Shown in pieces: positions 30,049 through 40,434 of a DNA stretch of 64,000 nt (position 1 is its first letter; every line of letters begins with the position of its first letter). The DNA lies in NCBI GenBank assembly GCA_013150955.1, contig JAADJD010000002.1, positions 130,705-194,704 of the forward strand. Direction: 5' to 3'. The translations under genes were made by a program, and so were the position numbers. The notes under the pieces are model-generated. The model was not told where the DNA came from. It saw nothing but the letters and a program-made list of their open reading frames with translations, and ran no database searches. This stretch comes from Calditrichota bacterium. GTDB lineage: Bacteria; Calditrichota; Calditrichia; RBG-13-44-9; J042.

Positions 30049-31461
30049 ATGAAGTTAGGGCAACGAATCGGGACAATTTGGGTGTTACTGGCGATGTTAT
30101 TTTTGGTGTTGTATTGTGAGAAGAAGCACGGGAAGGGAGAGCCACTTCCGGATTATTCCAGCTATTCGGCGCCGCTGGCACCGGAGTGGGCTCGCAATGG
30201 CGTGCTTTACGAGATTTACATCCGTGCCTTTACGCCGGAAGGAACATTTCGGGCGGCCATTCAGCGGCTGGATGCCCTGCAGGAGCTGGGTGTGAACATC
30301 CTCTGGTTGATGCCCATTTACCCCATCGGGGAAAAAGGGCGTAAGGGAACGCTGGGTTCCCCCTATTCTGTGAAAGACTTCCGCAAGGTTAACCCAGAAT
30401 TTGGAACCGAAGCCGATTTTCGGGCTTTTGTGCAGGCCGCCCACCAGCGAGGGATGAAGGTGATTCTGGATATGGTGCCCAATCACGGAGCCAATGACAA
30501 TGTTTTGATGGCCGACCATCCGGACTGGTTCATGTGGGATGAGGCCGGCAATTTCACCCGCGAGGTGGCCGACTGGAGCGACATTACCGATTTCAATTAC
30601 GATAACCCTGACATGCGCCGTTACATGCAGGAAACCATGCAATACTGGATCCGGGAATTTGACATCGATGGCTACCGCTGTGATGTGGCGGGCATGGTGC
30701 CCCTGGACTTCTGGGAAGAAACGCTGCCCCGACTACGGGAAATAAAACCCGATATTTATTTACTGGCTGAATGGGAAGATCCCAAACTGCTCATCGCAGG
30801 GTTTCACTCCGATTACGATTGGACATTATATCACCTGCTGAAAGATGTACGGAAACAGAAAAAGCGTACTGCAGAGGCCATTCAGCTGATTTATGAAAAG
30901 GATTCCCGCTATCCACAGAATGCGCTTCCCATGCGCTTTCTGGAAAACCACGATGAGCCCCGCAGCCTGGAAATGTTTGGCCCCGCAGCCATCGAAGCCT
31001 ACGCCACCTTCATTTTTACCGTGCCGGGACTGCCCCTGATTTACGCCGGCCAGGAGATCGGAGAAACTGTGCGCCCGTCGTTGTTCGAGAAATTCACCAT
31101 TCGCTGGCAGGAGGGGGATACGGCCCTGTTTCGCATGTACCAGCGGCTGATCCGGTGGCGCAAGCAATACCCGGTGCTGCGGCACGGGGAATTCATTCCC
31201 CTGGGGGTAGCCACGTTTAAGGGATCGGTCGGTGCCTTTTTACGACGGGGTGATCAGGGATTGGCCCTGGTGGCCACCAACCTCTGGCCCGATTTTGCCG
31301 AAAAAGTGGTAGTAACGTTACCAGAACATCTCAGAGAGACGCTGGGTACACAGGAACTTTACCGGATCGATCAGCCGGAGGAACGACTGTCACTATCGGA
31401 AATGGTCTTTGATGAATTCCCGCCGTTTACCACGCGGGTTTACGTGGGAACGCACCCTTAA
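30049..31461 (+). CDS. Alpha-amylase family GH13 protein, membrane-anchored or secreted
   Basis: GVNILWLMPIYPIGEKGRKGTLGSPYSVKDF, VILDMVPNH, GYRCDVAGMVP, LLAEW, FLENHDEPR; ORF opens at 30007. Confidence 0.9.
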   Translation: MKLGQRIGTIWVLLAMLFLVLYCEKKHGKGEPLPDYSSYSAPLAPEWARNGVLYEIYIRAFTPEGTFRAAIQRLDALQELGVNILWLMPIYPIGEKGRKGTLGSPYSVKDFRKVNPEFGTEADFRAFVQAAHQRGMKVILDMVPNHGANDNVLMADHPDWFMWDEAGNFTREVADWSDITDFNYDNPDMRRYMQETMQYWIREFDIDGYRCDVAGMVPLDFWEETLPRLREIKPDIYLLAEWEDPKLLIAGFHSDYDWTLYHLLKDVRKQKKRTAEAIQLIYEKDSRYPQNALPMRFLENHDEPRSLEMFGPAAIEAYATFIFTVPGLPLIYAGQEIGETVRPSLFEKFTIRWQEGDTALFRMYQRLIRWRKQYPVLRHGEFIPLGVATFKGSVGAFLRRGDQGLALVATNLWPDFAEKVVVTLPEHLRETLGTQELYRIDQPEERLSLSEMVFDEFPPFTTRVYVGTHP

Positions 31462-31484
31462 TCGAAAATGCAAAGGAATAGTTC

Positions 31485-34400
31485 ATGAAATTACGGCATA
31501 TCTTCTGGAATTTGATGCTTGGAATGGTTACTCTGGGCAGCCTGCTGGCTGCCGACAGCGTGGATGTAACCTTTTACTACCGTCCTGAGGGAAATCCCAA
31601 TATTGTGTATCTGGCCGGGGAGTTTAACAACTGGGCCAATAACAGCAATGGGCGCATTACCGATCCTCGCTTTGCCATGACCTATGACCCGGAAACCGGG
31701 TTCTGGTATAAAACCGAACGGTTGCGCATCGGTGGCCCGGCACAGAATCCCCTGAAACCCGGCGCATACGAATATAAATTTAACGAGAACGGTTCCTCTT
31801 CCGGATGGTTATCCGATCCACGAAATCCCCGACAGGATCCCGCTAACTACTACAATTCCATTCTTTACGTCAAGGATCCAACCATCCACTATCTGTTGCC
31901 CAACGAAACGTCTGACATTATTCGCACCCGCTTTCCGGAAATTTCCGCCTATTTATTCCCAAAGGTCGGGGCCACCATTGATACTCAATCCATTACCGTG
32001 CAGATCAATCAAACGGTGTATCGCCAGCTGGGACGATTTTTCGATCCGGAAACCCGGCAATTGCGCTTCACGGTGCCAGATCCCCTTCCCGATGGCGAAC
32101 ATCGGGTGCTGCTCTCGGTGATGAGTTCCAGCGGGAGCTGGAATCAGGATTCGGCGCGCTTTACCGTTCGGGCCGATCTGGTGCAAATCCTTACCCGACC
32201 TGCCGAGACCTGGAAGTCTGCCTGGCGAATTCAGGGCGCTATTTTTAAACCCGATGGGGGATACGACAGCAGCATCACCCAGGCCGTGCTGGTTCGGGAG
32301 GCGGAACAGTGGCCGATTCGGGTGATCAATGGACGGGTGGACACCACGATTGGCCTGCTGGAGGGGGAAAACCGCTTTCAGTTGCAGGCCACGCTGAATG
32401 GGCAGGTAGAGGTGTCTCAACCGGTCCGCATCGTCCGTAAAGTGGATCATGCTCCCTATGCGGTGGTGACCTTTCAGGCAACGGAATCCAATATTACCCT
32501 GATGGCCACGGAAAGTACCGATCCAGATGGCCAGTCGCTAACCTTTTTGTGGAAGGAAGTTCCGGGGAATCCCGAAACCATTGGCGGTATTACCGGAACC
32601 ACCGGCCCCATCCTCAATTTCGATTTGCCGACCACGCCGGGGGAGTATTTTATTCAACTGATCGCGACCGATCCCGACGGGAATCAGGATTCCACCCGCG
32701 TGTTTGTCCGCCGCAACCGCGATGGCAGCATCACGTTTTCCGATTACGAAATCAATCCCGAATGGGTGCAGCAGAGCCGCATCTATTTGCTGTTTTTCAA
32801 GGCATTCACGCCGGAAGGAACCATCCGTGCCGCCATTCCCAATCTGGATTACATCAAGTCGCTGGGCTTCAACGTCATCTGGGTGCTGCCGGTAATGGAT
32901 ACCGAGGGCATTATTGACAATCAGATTAACATCGGATACAACATCATCGATTTTTACCGGGTGGCCCCGGAATACGGCACTGCACAGGATTTCAAGGATT
33001 TTGTTGCTCGCGCCCACGAGCTGGGCATGAAGGTCATTCTGGACGTTACTCCCAATCACACCGGTCGTCAGCACCCCTTTGCGCAGGACGTCCGGGAATG
33101 GGGAGAGTACTCGCCGTACTGGTATTATTATCAAACGGAATACATTTCCCACAACGACAATGGTCTGGGCATCTGCAGAACACCCGAAGGCATTTATTAT
33201 TACTGTGCCTTTAGCGACGCCCTGTTGAATTACAACTGGAGCGACCTGGATGCGCGCCGCTACATGATCGATGTGTACACTTACTGGATTCGCGAGTTTG
33301 ATATCGATGGCTTTCGCTTTGATGTGTACTGGGGGCCGCATCGCCGGTATGGATCCAGTCAGTTTGATCGGCCATTGAGAAAGGCACTGAAACATGTGAA
33401 ACCGGACATCCTGTTGCTGGCCGAGGATTCGGGCACCGGTGTGGGCACGGAATGGATTTATGCCGATAAGGGGGGTGGCGCCGATGTGGCCTATGATTTT
33501 AAACTGTATCACAATCAGATCAAGAATTTTTCCTTCACCCCTAATGGCATTAGTGGACTGCACAACGAATTGTACAACGGAGGCTATTTCCCTGGAGAGA
33601 ATGCCTATTACTTGCGCTTCATGGAGACCCAGGATGAAGATCGCATCGCCTATTTTTACAATTCATTCGAGAAGACCATGCCCATGGCCAGTGTGATTTT
33701 TACCGCACCGGGCATTCCACTGCTTTACAACGGGCAGGAAGTGGGATTCGGCAAGGGGATGAGTGCGCAGGGGTTCGATTACCGGCGGCGAGCCGTGATT
33801 GACTGGGAATTTCCCGGTCGCGAGTTGCTCACGCCTCATTATCAGCGACTGGCGCATATTCGAGCGCAGTTCCCGGCCTTTTCCCAGCACAAAAAGGATA
33901 CCAACGGGGATGGGAACGTCGATGCCAACGATGCGTCGGACTTCATCCGGGTCAGTTCCAGCAATGGATATGTGTACGCCTTTCTGCGTCCCTATCCCGA
34001 TGAAAACGGTTTGACAGTGGTGAATTTCAGTGGTACGGCTCAGACGGCCGTGCTGGACATCAGCGGGGCGGGCCTGCAGTTCAGCGGAGGATTTTCGGCA
34101 ACCGAAACTTACTGGGTGAATGATCTGTACGCAGACACCAGCATCAGTGTGTCTGGCGCACAATTAAGCAATTATCAGGTAACGTTGCCACCGTATGGCA
34201 GCGCAATCTACGTAATTGCCACCGAAGAAAAGCAGGTGGTGATTCCTCCATTGTCTCCCATCGTTAAAATTGAAACCGAAGAACCGATCAAACCGCAGAA
34301 TTTTGCCCTGAAACAGAATTTCCCCAATCCGTTCAATCCCTACACCACCATTGTTTTCGAAGTCCCTCGTACCAGCCGGGTATCGCTGGAAATTTACAAC

Positions 34401-34574
34401 ATTCTGGGACAACGCGTGAAGCGTTTGATTCAGGGCGTGTTTGCACCCGGCCAGCACCGGGTTCAATGGGATGGAAGAAACGATCGGGGCGAAAACCTGC
34501 CCTCCGGAATCTACATCCTGCAAATGCGAGCGGATGCCTTTATTGCGCATAAGCGATTGTTACTTTTAAAATGA
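31485..34574 (+). CDS. Secreted GH13 amylolytic enzyme with N-terminal CBM48/E-set-like domain and C-terminal sorting domain
   Basis: VTFYYRPEGNPNIVYLAGEFNNW; ILDVTPNH, GFRFDVYWG, LLAEDSG; C-term NFPNPFNPYTTIVFEVPRTSRVSLEIYNILGQRVKRLIQG. Confidence 0.9.
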   Translation: MKLRHIFWNLMLGMVTLGSLLAADSVDVTFYYRPEGNPNIVYLAGEFNNWANNSNGRITDPRFAMTYDPETGFWYKTERLRIGGPAQNPLKPGAYEYKFNENGSSSGWLSDPRNPRQDPANYYNSILYVKDPTIHYLLPNETSDIIRTRFPEISAYLFPKVGATIDTQSITVQINQTVYRQLGRFFDPETRQLRFTVPDPLPDGEHRVLLSVMSSSGSWNQDSARFTVRADLVQILTRPAETWKSAWRIQGAIFKPDGGYDSSITQAVLVREAEQWPIRVINGRVDTTIGLLEGENRFQLQATLNGQVEVSQPVRIVRKVDHAPYAVVTFQATESNITLMATESTDPDGQSLTFLWKEVPGNPETIGGITGTTGPILNFDLPTTPGEYFIQLIATDPDGNQDSTRVFVRRNRDGSITFSDYEINPEWVQQSRIYLLFFKAFTPEGTIRAAIPNLDYIKSLGFNVIWVLPVMDTEGIIDNQINIGYNIIDFYRVAPEYGTAQDFKDFVARAHELGMKVILDVTPNHTGRQHPFAQDVREWGEYSPYWYYYQTEYISHNDNGLGICRTPEGIYYYCAFSDALLNYNWSDLDARRYMIDVYTYWIREFDIDGFRFDVYWGPHRRYGSSQFDRPLRKALKHVKPDILLLAEDSGTGVGTEWIYADKGGGADVAYDFKLYHNQIKNFSFTPNGISGLHNELYNGGYFPGENAYYLRFMETQDEDRIAYFYNSFEKTMPMASVIFTAPGIPLLYNGQEVGFGKGMSAQGFDYRRRAVIDWEFPGRELLTPHYQRLAHIRAQFPAFSQHKKDTNGDGNVDANDASDFIRVSSSNGYVYAFLRPYPDENGLTVVNFSGTAQTAVLDISGAGLQFSGGFSATETYWVNDLYADTSISVSGAQLSNYQVTLPPYGSAIYVIATEEKQVVIPPLSPIVKIETEEPIKPQNFALKQNFPNPFNPYTTIVFEVPRTSRVSLEIYNILGQRVKRLIQGVFAPGQHRVQWDGRNDRGENLPSGIYILQMRADAFIAHKRLLLLK

Positions 34575-34625
34575 CAGGCCATTTTTCTATTTGACGCGCG
34601 AGGAAAAAAACCAGAAGAGGCGATC

Positions 34626-37600
34626 GTGTTCACCATTGGGTGTGGGAAAAGGTTCTGGAAGCGGTTTTACAGTTGGGGTGTGGTTTCCGGGCTGACGCTG
34701 GCCTTCAACTTATCATCGCAACCCATTCAGCAGCCACAGGTAAGCACGATCCTGGACTCCCTGCGAATTCAGGTTCCTTTGAAGGTCAATCATCGGTTTA
34801 CATTCACCAACCAGATTGCCGCGTTCTGGTACGGAGAAACCCGCCGACAGAATCAGCGCCCATTCCAGGGCTACACCATTCTGGAGCAGCTGTATCTGAA
34901 AGATTATCAATTGTGGCGGGATGACCGGCCACTGGAACGCCACCAGGCACAGGAAATTGCCCTGTTCCCCGATCGGCTGGTGCGTTCCTATCCGCAGCTC
35001 ATCGAGACCCACTGGTTTGTCGACTCCCTGAATACCGTTGTGGTGGAAGCCCGCTTAATGCGAGAACAGTCCGTTATGTTTGAACCTTTGTGGAATGCGG
35101 CCCTGGGTTCTATTGAATGGCGGGTTCCAGAGGATGAGCCGATTGTTCTGGGAAAGTTGGAAAAACCAATTCCCGGTAGGCCGGATCACTTTTTAATTGC
35201 CGCCTGGGTGGAAACGGGGGAGCGGTTGCCGCCCCAACTGGACACACAGCATCCCCGAGTGGGATTTCGGGGGAAAGGAACGGGCTTTCTGGTCGTGCTG
35301 TTCGATACGTCCCGCACGCGCCTGCTGGAAACCTACCGGGAGTTACGGGATCGCCCGGAGGTGCATTTAAAACGCCGGTCGCGGCGATTGCAACAATGGA
35401 TCGATCGAAACCGGTTGAACACGCCCGATCCGCAGATCAATCGGGCCTTTCACTGGGCACTGATTTCGCTGGCCGATCTGGTCACCCATCAGCGGGGGCC
35501 AGGAATCTGGGCCGGTCTCCCCTGGTTCAATAATTACTGGGGGCGCGATAGTTTCATCAGCTTCACCGGTGCATTGCTGTGTACGGGAGATTTCTCCCTG
35601 GCGCGGGAAATTCTGCTATCCTTTTCCCGATTTCAGGACACCCGGCCCGCATCCCCTTACTTTGGACGCATCCCCAATCGCGTGCGTTTAAACGAAATTA
35701 TCTACAATACGGCGGATGGAACACCCTGGTTTGTGTGGGCCGCCGAAAAATATGTGCATTACAGCGGAGATACCCTGTTCATCGAAGAAATTTTTCCCGT
35801 GTTAAAACGGGCGATGGAAGGAGCACTGGCCAATTATGTAGATGAGTACGGTTTCCTGACCCACGGAGATGCCGAGACCTGGATGGATGCGGTGGGGCCG
35901 GATGGCCCCTGGAGTCCTCGCGGGAATCGTGCGGTGGAAATTCAGGTGCTCTGGATGGAGCAGCTGCGCATCTCCAGTGAATGGGCCCGGTATCTGGGAT
36001 ATCCGCGGTGGGCCAGCGAATGGAAGCGACTGGAGGAACGTGTGCGGCGACAATTCTTGCGAGAGTTCTGGGACGCCACCCATCAACGCCTGTATGACCA
36101 CCTGAATGCAGATCATTTCCCCGATACCCGCATCCGGCCCAATGCCATTTTTGCCCTGACGTTACCTCAAAAGCCGTTGCTTTCTGGCGAGCAGCAACGG
36201 GCTGTTCTGAAAGAAATTGTGGAAAAATTAACCTATCCCTGGGGCGTTGCCTCCCTGTCGCAAACAGACCCGAATTTTCATCCCTTCCACCATTACGCAC
36301 CGTTTTACGTACCCGATGCGGCCTACCACAACGGGCTGGTATGGACCTGGCTGGCGGGACCGGTGATCTCCGCATTGTTTCGCTGGAATAGTCCGCTGGG
36401 ATTTCAATTGCTGGAGGATATTTCCCGACAAATTCTCCAGCGGGATGGTCTGGGAAGCCAGTCGGAGTTGCTGGAAGCCTGGCCCCGACCGGGGAGCCAC
36501 TATCCGCTGGTTTCCGGGACCGTTTCGCAGGCCTGGAATCTGGCGGAATACATTCGCAACTGGCGCGAGGATGTGCTGGGCATCCGCCCCGAATTGGATC
36601 GGGACCGACTGCAGGTACGTCCCACACTTCCCGTAAATTGGGATCGGGTGGATTTTCGCTTCCGATTGGGTACCACGCAGGTGATGGCCCATTATCGGCA
36701 AAGCCAGCATGCCTTTACCGTAAGGTTGCGTTCGGATCGCCTGGATTCACCTCTGCAGGTGGAATTCCAATTACCCATTGGCAACGAACGGGTTGCCGTT
36801 TCGGTAATCTGGGAAAATTCGGCCCCTCTGGAAATCCGGGTACAGAAAGAAGCCAGAAAAATGATTGCAACCGTGAATGACCAACCGGTGCGGGCCATTC
36901 GTCGGCTGGCTTTGCCACGCCCATTGCAAATGGCCTTTTGCCAGCCCGATACGACGCTGGACGTTCCCGCTTTAAAGGGGCCAGCTTATCCCCTTCTCTC
37001 CGGCCCTGAAGTGACCCGAAGACCCGGCCGATTTGCGGAGGTGTTGTTTGATGTGCGGGATCCGGCAGGCGATGATCGAGGGCCTGAAGGGACATATGTG
37101 TATCCCACCAATCCCCATTTTCGGCCCGGCATATTTGATGCCCGTCGGGTAAAAATCCGAAAGGACAGGCAATATTATTACTTTGACATCCAGTTGCAAA
37201 ATCTGGTGAACCCCGGCTGGCATCCCGAAAGTGGGTTTCAATTAACCTTTTTAGCCATTGCGTTAAATTTCGGCGATCGGGCCGGTGTGCGCACCACCCG
37301 CGTGGGGATGAATGCCCGTTATCGATTGCCGGTGGAATACGCTTACAATTTCATCATTTATGTTGGAAACGGACTGCAGGTGCAGGATGCCCGCGGACGC
37401 ATTCGGTGCGCCTATTATCCCACGGATACCCGCCATCCGATTGGTTTCGTCGACCAGAAGCGCATTCGTTTTGCCATTCCGGTTCAATTCCTAAGTGACG
37501 CACCCCTGCGTTCTGTGGTGGTACTGGTTGGGGGACAGGATGACCACGGCGGCGGGGGCATGGGCGAGTTCCGCCACGTGGGGAAAACCGCCGGGGAATG

Positions 37601-37667
37601 GCAGGGTGGAGGCGCCGATTCCGAGCAGGCACCCACAGTGTATGATGTGGTGCGGACGCGGCGGTAA
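34626..37667 (+). CDS. Amylo-alpha-1,6-glucosidase/debranching-type glycoside hydrolase with C-terminal glucodextranase-like domain
   Basis: GPGIWAGLPWFNNYWGRDSFISFTGALLCTGDF, DAETWMDAVGPDGPWSPRGNRAVEIQVLWMEQL; C-term DVRDPAGDDRGPEGTYVYPTNPHFRPGIFDARRVKI; apparent GTG start. Confidence 0.82.
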   Translation: MFTIGCGKRFWKRFYSWGVVSGLTLAFNLSSQPIQQPQVSTILDSLRIQVPLKVNHRFTFTNQIAAFWYGETRRQNQRPFQGYTILEQLYLKDYQLWRDDRPLERHQAQEIALFPDRLVRSYPQLIETHWFVDSLNTVVVEARLMREQSVMFEPLWNAALGSIEWRVPEDEPIVLGKLEKPIPGRPDHFLIAAWVETGERLPPQLDTQHPRVGFRGKGTGFLVVLFDTSRTRLLETYRELRDRPEVHLKRRSRRLQQWIDRNRLNTPDPQINRAFHWALISLADLVTHQRGPGIWAGLPWFNNYWGRDSFISFTGALLCTGDFSLAREILLSFSRFQDTRPASPYFGRIPNRVRLNEIIYNTADGTPWFVWAAEKYVHYSGDTLFIEEIFPVLKRAMEGALANYVDEYGFLTHGDAETWMDAVGPDGPWSPRGNRAVEIQVLWMEQLRISSEWARYLGYPRWASEWKRLEERVRRQFLREFWDATHQRLYDHLNADHFPDTRIRPNAIFALTLPQKPLLSGEQQRAVLKEIVEKLTYPWGVASLSQTDPNFHPFHHYAPFYVPDAAYHNGLVWTWLAGPVISALFRWNSPLGFQLLEDISRQILQRDGLGSQSELLEAWPRPGSHYPLVSGTVSQAWNLAEYIRNWREDVLGIRPELDRDRLQVRPTLPVNWDRVDFRFRLGTTQVMAHYRQSQHAFTVRLRSDRLDSPLQVEFQLPIGNERVAVSVIWENSAPLEIRVQKEARKMIATVNDQPVRAIRRLALPRPLQMAFCQPDTTLDVPALKGPAYPLLSGPEVTRRPGRFAEVLFDVRDPAGDDRGPEGTYVYPTNPHFRPGIFDARRVKIRKDRQYYYFDIQLQNLVNPGWHPESGFQLTFLAIALNFGDRAGVRTTRVGMNARYRLPVEYAYNFIIYVGNGLQVQDARGRIRCAYYPTDTRHPIGFVDQKRIRFAIPVQFLSDAPLRSVVVLVGGQDDHGGGGMGEFRHVGKTAGEWQGGGADSEQAPTVYDVVRTRR

Positions 37668-37730
37668 TCATCAAATCCAGCAGAAAGCACTCTACGGAAA
37701 AGGGACGAAAAGCGTTGGCACTTCTTTTTT

Positions 37731-37950
37731 TACCCAGAAAATGCATTAAACCACAAATTGCACGAATTAACACAAATAAACCCAGATGATTATGCATTAG
37801 AACCACGAATTACACGAATTAACACAAATAAAATTGATAAAATACATTCGATTAAATCTGGATAAAGATTTGTTTTGGGGTTTATTCGCGATTTTGTAGA
37901 TATTTCTGGGTTTCATTCGCGTGTTTCGCGGTTTCATGCATCATTTGGGT
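37731..37950. repeat. Dispersed near-palindromic intergenic repeat, copy C (extra left arm)
   Basis: Two left-arm units (AATGCATTAAACCACAAATTGCACGAATTAA and TATGCATTAGAACCACGAATTACACGAATTAA), then core and right arm TTTCATTCGCGTGTTTCGCGGTTTCATGCATCATTTGGG. Confidence 0.8.
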
Positions 37951-38112
37951 GTAAAAAATTGACAGAAGAGCTGAGCATCGAATTTTTCAAACTGTAAGCA
38001 ATTTTAAAATCCCGAAAATAAGTATTGGATTTTCTGCCAAATTTCTTTAAAATTTGCGCTATAAATGGGGGAGTAAATAAACGAAGTAAAAATTTTAACA
38101 AGGGTCTATTGA

Positions 38113-39933
38113 ATGAAGGATTATTATCATTTGTTTCACATTCCCGTGATGGGAACGGGTTTTTCGGTGGACACGCCGATTCGGGTTGCACCTCTGGGAA
38201 TCACCTCGGTTATTTCCATAGTGGACGACCTGTTACTGGAAAAAATTCGCAAATATTACTGTGAGAAGTTCAATTTGCCGTATACCAGCATTCCCCGGAC
38301 GGCAGAGGATGGTCGGGCGCGCCGGATAACGGCCTATCTGGAGACCGTCAAACAGATTGTGCAGATGAAGATGGAGGAAATTAAAAAGCAGCCTTTCTTT
38401 GTCAGCAACGAAAAAAGCAAATATTTTGAACTCCTGCCGGACGGACATTTTTTAAAGAAAGCCTACCAGAAGTTACTCAGCCTGACCGATCGGGAAAAAA
38501 TTGAGAAACTGGCCAGAGAGCTCACCGAGAAGATGAAGCCCGGCTCCATCGACGTGAACATCATGGTGAAAGTGGATCGGCTGAATTACAACAGCGTGGG
38601 GGCGATCCTGTCCGAAGAATTCAGCGATGCCAAGGCCGCGCTTCGGGGATATGCCAATAGCAGTTTACAATCGGCCGTGGTGCTTTCCGCCGGGATTAAT
38701 CAGAGCCTGTACAATTACATGGCCCGTTTCCGCGATTTTTATCGCGACGTGAACGGGGAAATCAAAAAGAAAATCATCATCAAGGTCAGCAATTTCCGCT
38801 CGGCGCTGATCCAGGGCAAGTACCTGGCGCGCAAGGGACTGGAAGTGCATGAATTCCGAATCGAATCCGGTTTGAATTGTGGGGGACATGCGTTTGCGTC
38901 CAATGGGCAACTATTGCCTTCCATTTTGCGGGAATTCCGGGAAAAACGCGATCAGCTGGTCAAGCAACTGCAGCCGTTAATCCTGAAATTTTACCAGAAG
39001 ATGGGATGGAAGTATCCGGAGTCGGCACTTTCTCACCGTCCTTTGATTACCGTACAGGGAGGCATTGGAACGCATGGCGAAATGCGGCGCTTGCTGGAAG
39101 ATTTTGGGGTGGATTTAACCGGATGGGCCAGTCCATTTTTGCTGGTGCCAGAGGTAACCTGCGTGGACGACATGACCCGAGACCTGCTGGCCCGTGCCGA
39201 TGAAGACGATCTGTACTTGAGCGACGTGTCGCCGCTGGGCGTCCCGTTTAATAACGTGAGAGGAACGCCATCCGAAATCATCACCCGGCAGCGTGCGGAG
39301 AGCGGAAAGCCGGGTTCACCCTGTCCCAAGGGCTTTCTGGTGTCGAACACCGAATTTACCGAACGACCCATTTGTCTGGCATCCACTGAATATCAGGTTA
39401 AAAAAATCCAGCAAATTCGACAACGCAATTTACCCGAATACGAAAAAGAAGCTGAAATTCAAAAAGTTACCGAGAAGGTTTGCCTGTGCATGCATCTGGG
39501 GAACAGTGCCCTGATTGCATTGGGGATCGCCAAGCCCCATCGGGCACCTCAGGCCGTTTGTCCCGGCCCCAATATTGCCTATTTTAAACGCACCTACACC
39601 CTGAAGGAGATGGTCGATCATATTTATGGACGAGGGCCATCTCTGGTGCCAGAAGACCGGCCCCATATGTTTGCCAAGGAAATTGTCCTGTATGTGGATT
39701 ATTTCCAGCGCCTGGTGGATCGCTGCGAATACACGCCCAATGAATTCAAGACACTGAGGGAATTCAAGGAAAATCTGGAACGGGACATGGATTTGTGCCT
39801 GGAAATTGCCCATTCCAAACCCTATCCTGGGGAAAATTTACAGTCAATCATTGATACCGTTCGAGTACAACGCGAACGGCTGCAGGCCATTTATCAGACA
39901 TTTGAGGAAAAAGCTCTGGCGGTGATGGTTTAA
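38113..39933 (+). CDS. Conserved-looking protein of unknown function, possibly TIM-barrel/nitronate-monooxygenase-like
   Basis: 606 aa; IESGLNCGGHAFASNGQLLP and ITVQGGIGTHGEMRRLLEDFGVDLTGWASPFLLVPEVT; several conserved-looking Cys (GSPCPKGF, CLCMHLGNSAL, AVCPGPNIAYF). Confidence 0.5.
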   Translation: MKDYYHLFHIPVMGTGFSVDTPIRVAPLGITSVISIVDDLLLEKIRKYYCEKFNLPYTSIPRTAEDGRARRITAYLETVKQIVQMKMEEIKKQPFFVSNEKSKYFELLPDGHFLKKAYQKLLSLTDREKIEKLARELTEKMKPGSIDVNIMVKVDRLNYNSVGAILSEEFSDAKAALRGYANSSLQSAVVLSAGINQSLYNYMARFRDFYRDVNGEIKKKIIIKVSNFRSALIQGKYLARKGLEVHEFRIESGLNCGGHAFASNGQLLPSILREFREKRDQLVKQLQPLILKFYQKMGWKYPESALSHRPLITVQGGIGTHGEMRRLLEDFGVDLTGWASPFLLVPEVTCVDDMTRDLLARADEDDLYLSDVSPLGVPFNNVRGTPSEIITRQRAESGKPGSPCPKGFLVSNTEFTERPICLASTEYQVKKIQQIRQRNLPEYEKEAEIQKVTEKVCLCMHLGNSALIALGIAKPHRAPQAVCPGPNIAYFKRTYTLKEMVDHIYGRGPSLVPEDRPHMFAKEIVLYVDYFQRLVDRCEYTPNEFKTLREFKENLERDMDLCLEIAHSKPYPGENLQSIIDTVRVQRERLQAIYQTFEEKALAVMV

Positions 39934-40144
39934 GACATTCCGGGGAATGGAAAATCCGTTCCGGGGGGATGGGGACTTTTGTTCGACCTGTCTTTTATCC
40001 GTTTCCGGAAGGCCATCGGGAAAAACGGTAGCCGGTGAGGCGTGGAAGGGCCGTCATCGGCGGCATCGGCAGAACGGCAACCGGAGCGGTGAAAAAAATC
40101 GCCTGCCATCACCCTGAAAGCGTGAGTCATCCGGGTAAAGGAGA

Positions 40145-40308
40145 GCCCAGATTATGCAATAGCCTACGAATGACACGAATTAAAACGAATAAAATAACAA
40201 AATCCATTGGATGATATCTGGATGAAAATGTCGGTGATTATTCGCAATTTTACAGATATGTTTTGGTTTCATTCGCGTGATTCGCGGTTTAATGCATTTT
40301 TTGGGTTT
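40145..40308. repeat. Dispersed near-palindromic intergenic repeat, copy D
   Basis: GCCCAGATTATGCAATAGCCTACGAATGACACGAATTAAAACGAA ... TTTCATTCGCGTGATTCGCGGTTTAATGCATTTTTTGGG. Confidence 0.8.
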
Positions 40309-40374
40309 ATCCGAAAAACCTTTGCACCTTTCTGGAATGTTATGCAGGTATTGTTTAAACCCACGGGGCGGTAC

Positions 40375-40404
40375 TTGACAGTTTGGCCCGAATAGCTGTA
40401 TATT
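40375..40404 (+). promoter_or_regulatory. Candidate sigma70-type promoter for the acyl-CoA synthetase gene
   Basis: TTGACA-N18-TATATT, 30 bp upstream of the start codon. Confidence 0.5.
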
Positions 40405-40434
40405 CTAACATTCAAATAAATCAAGGAGGCCTGT

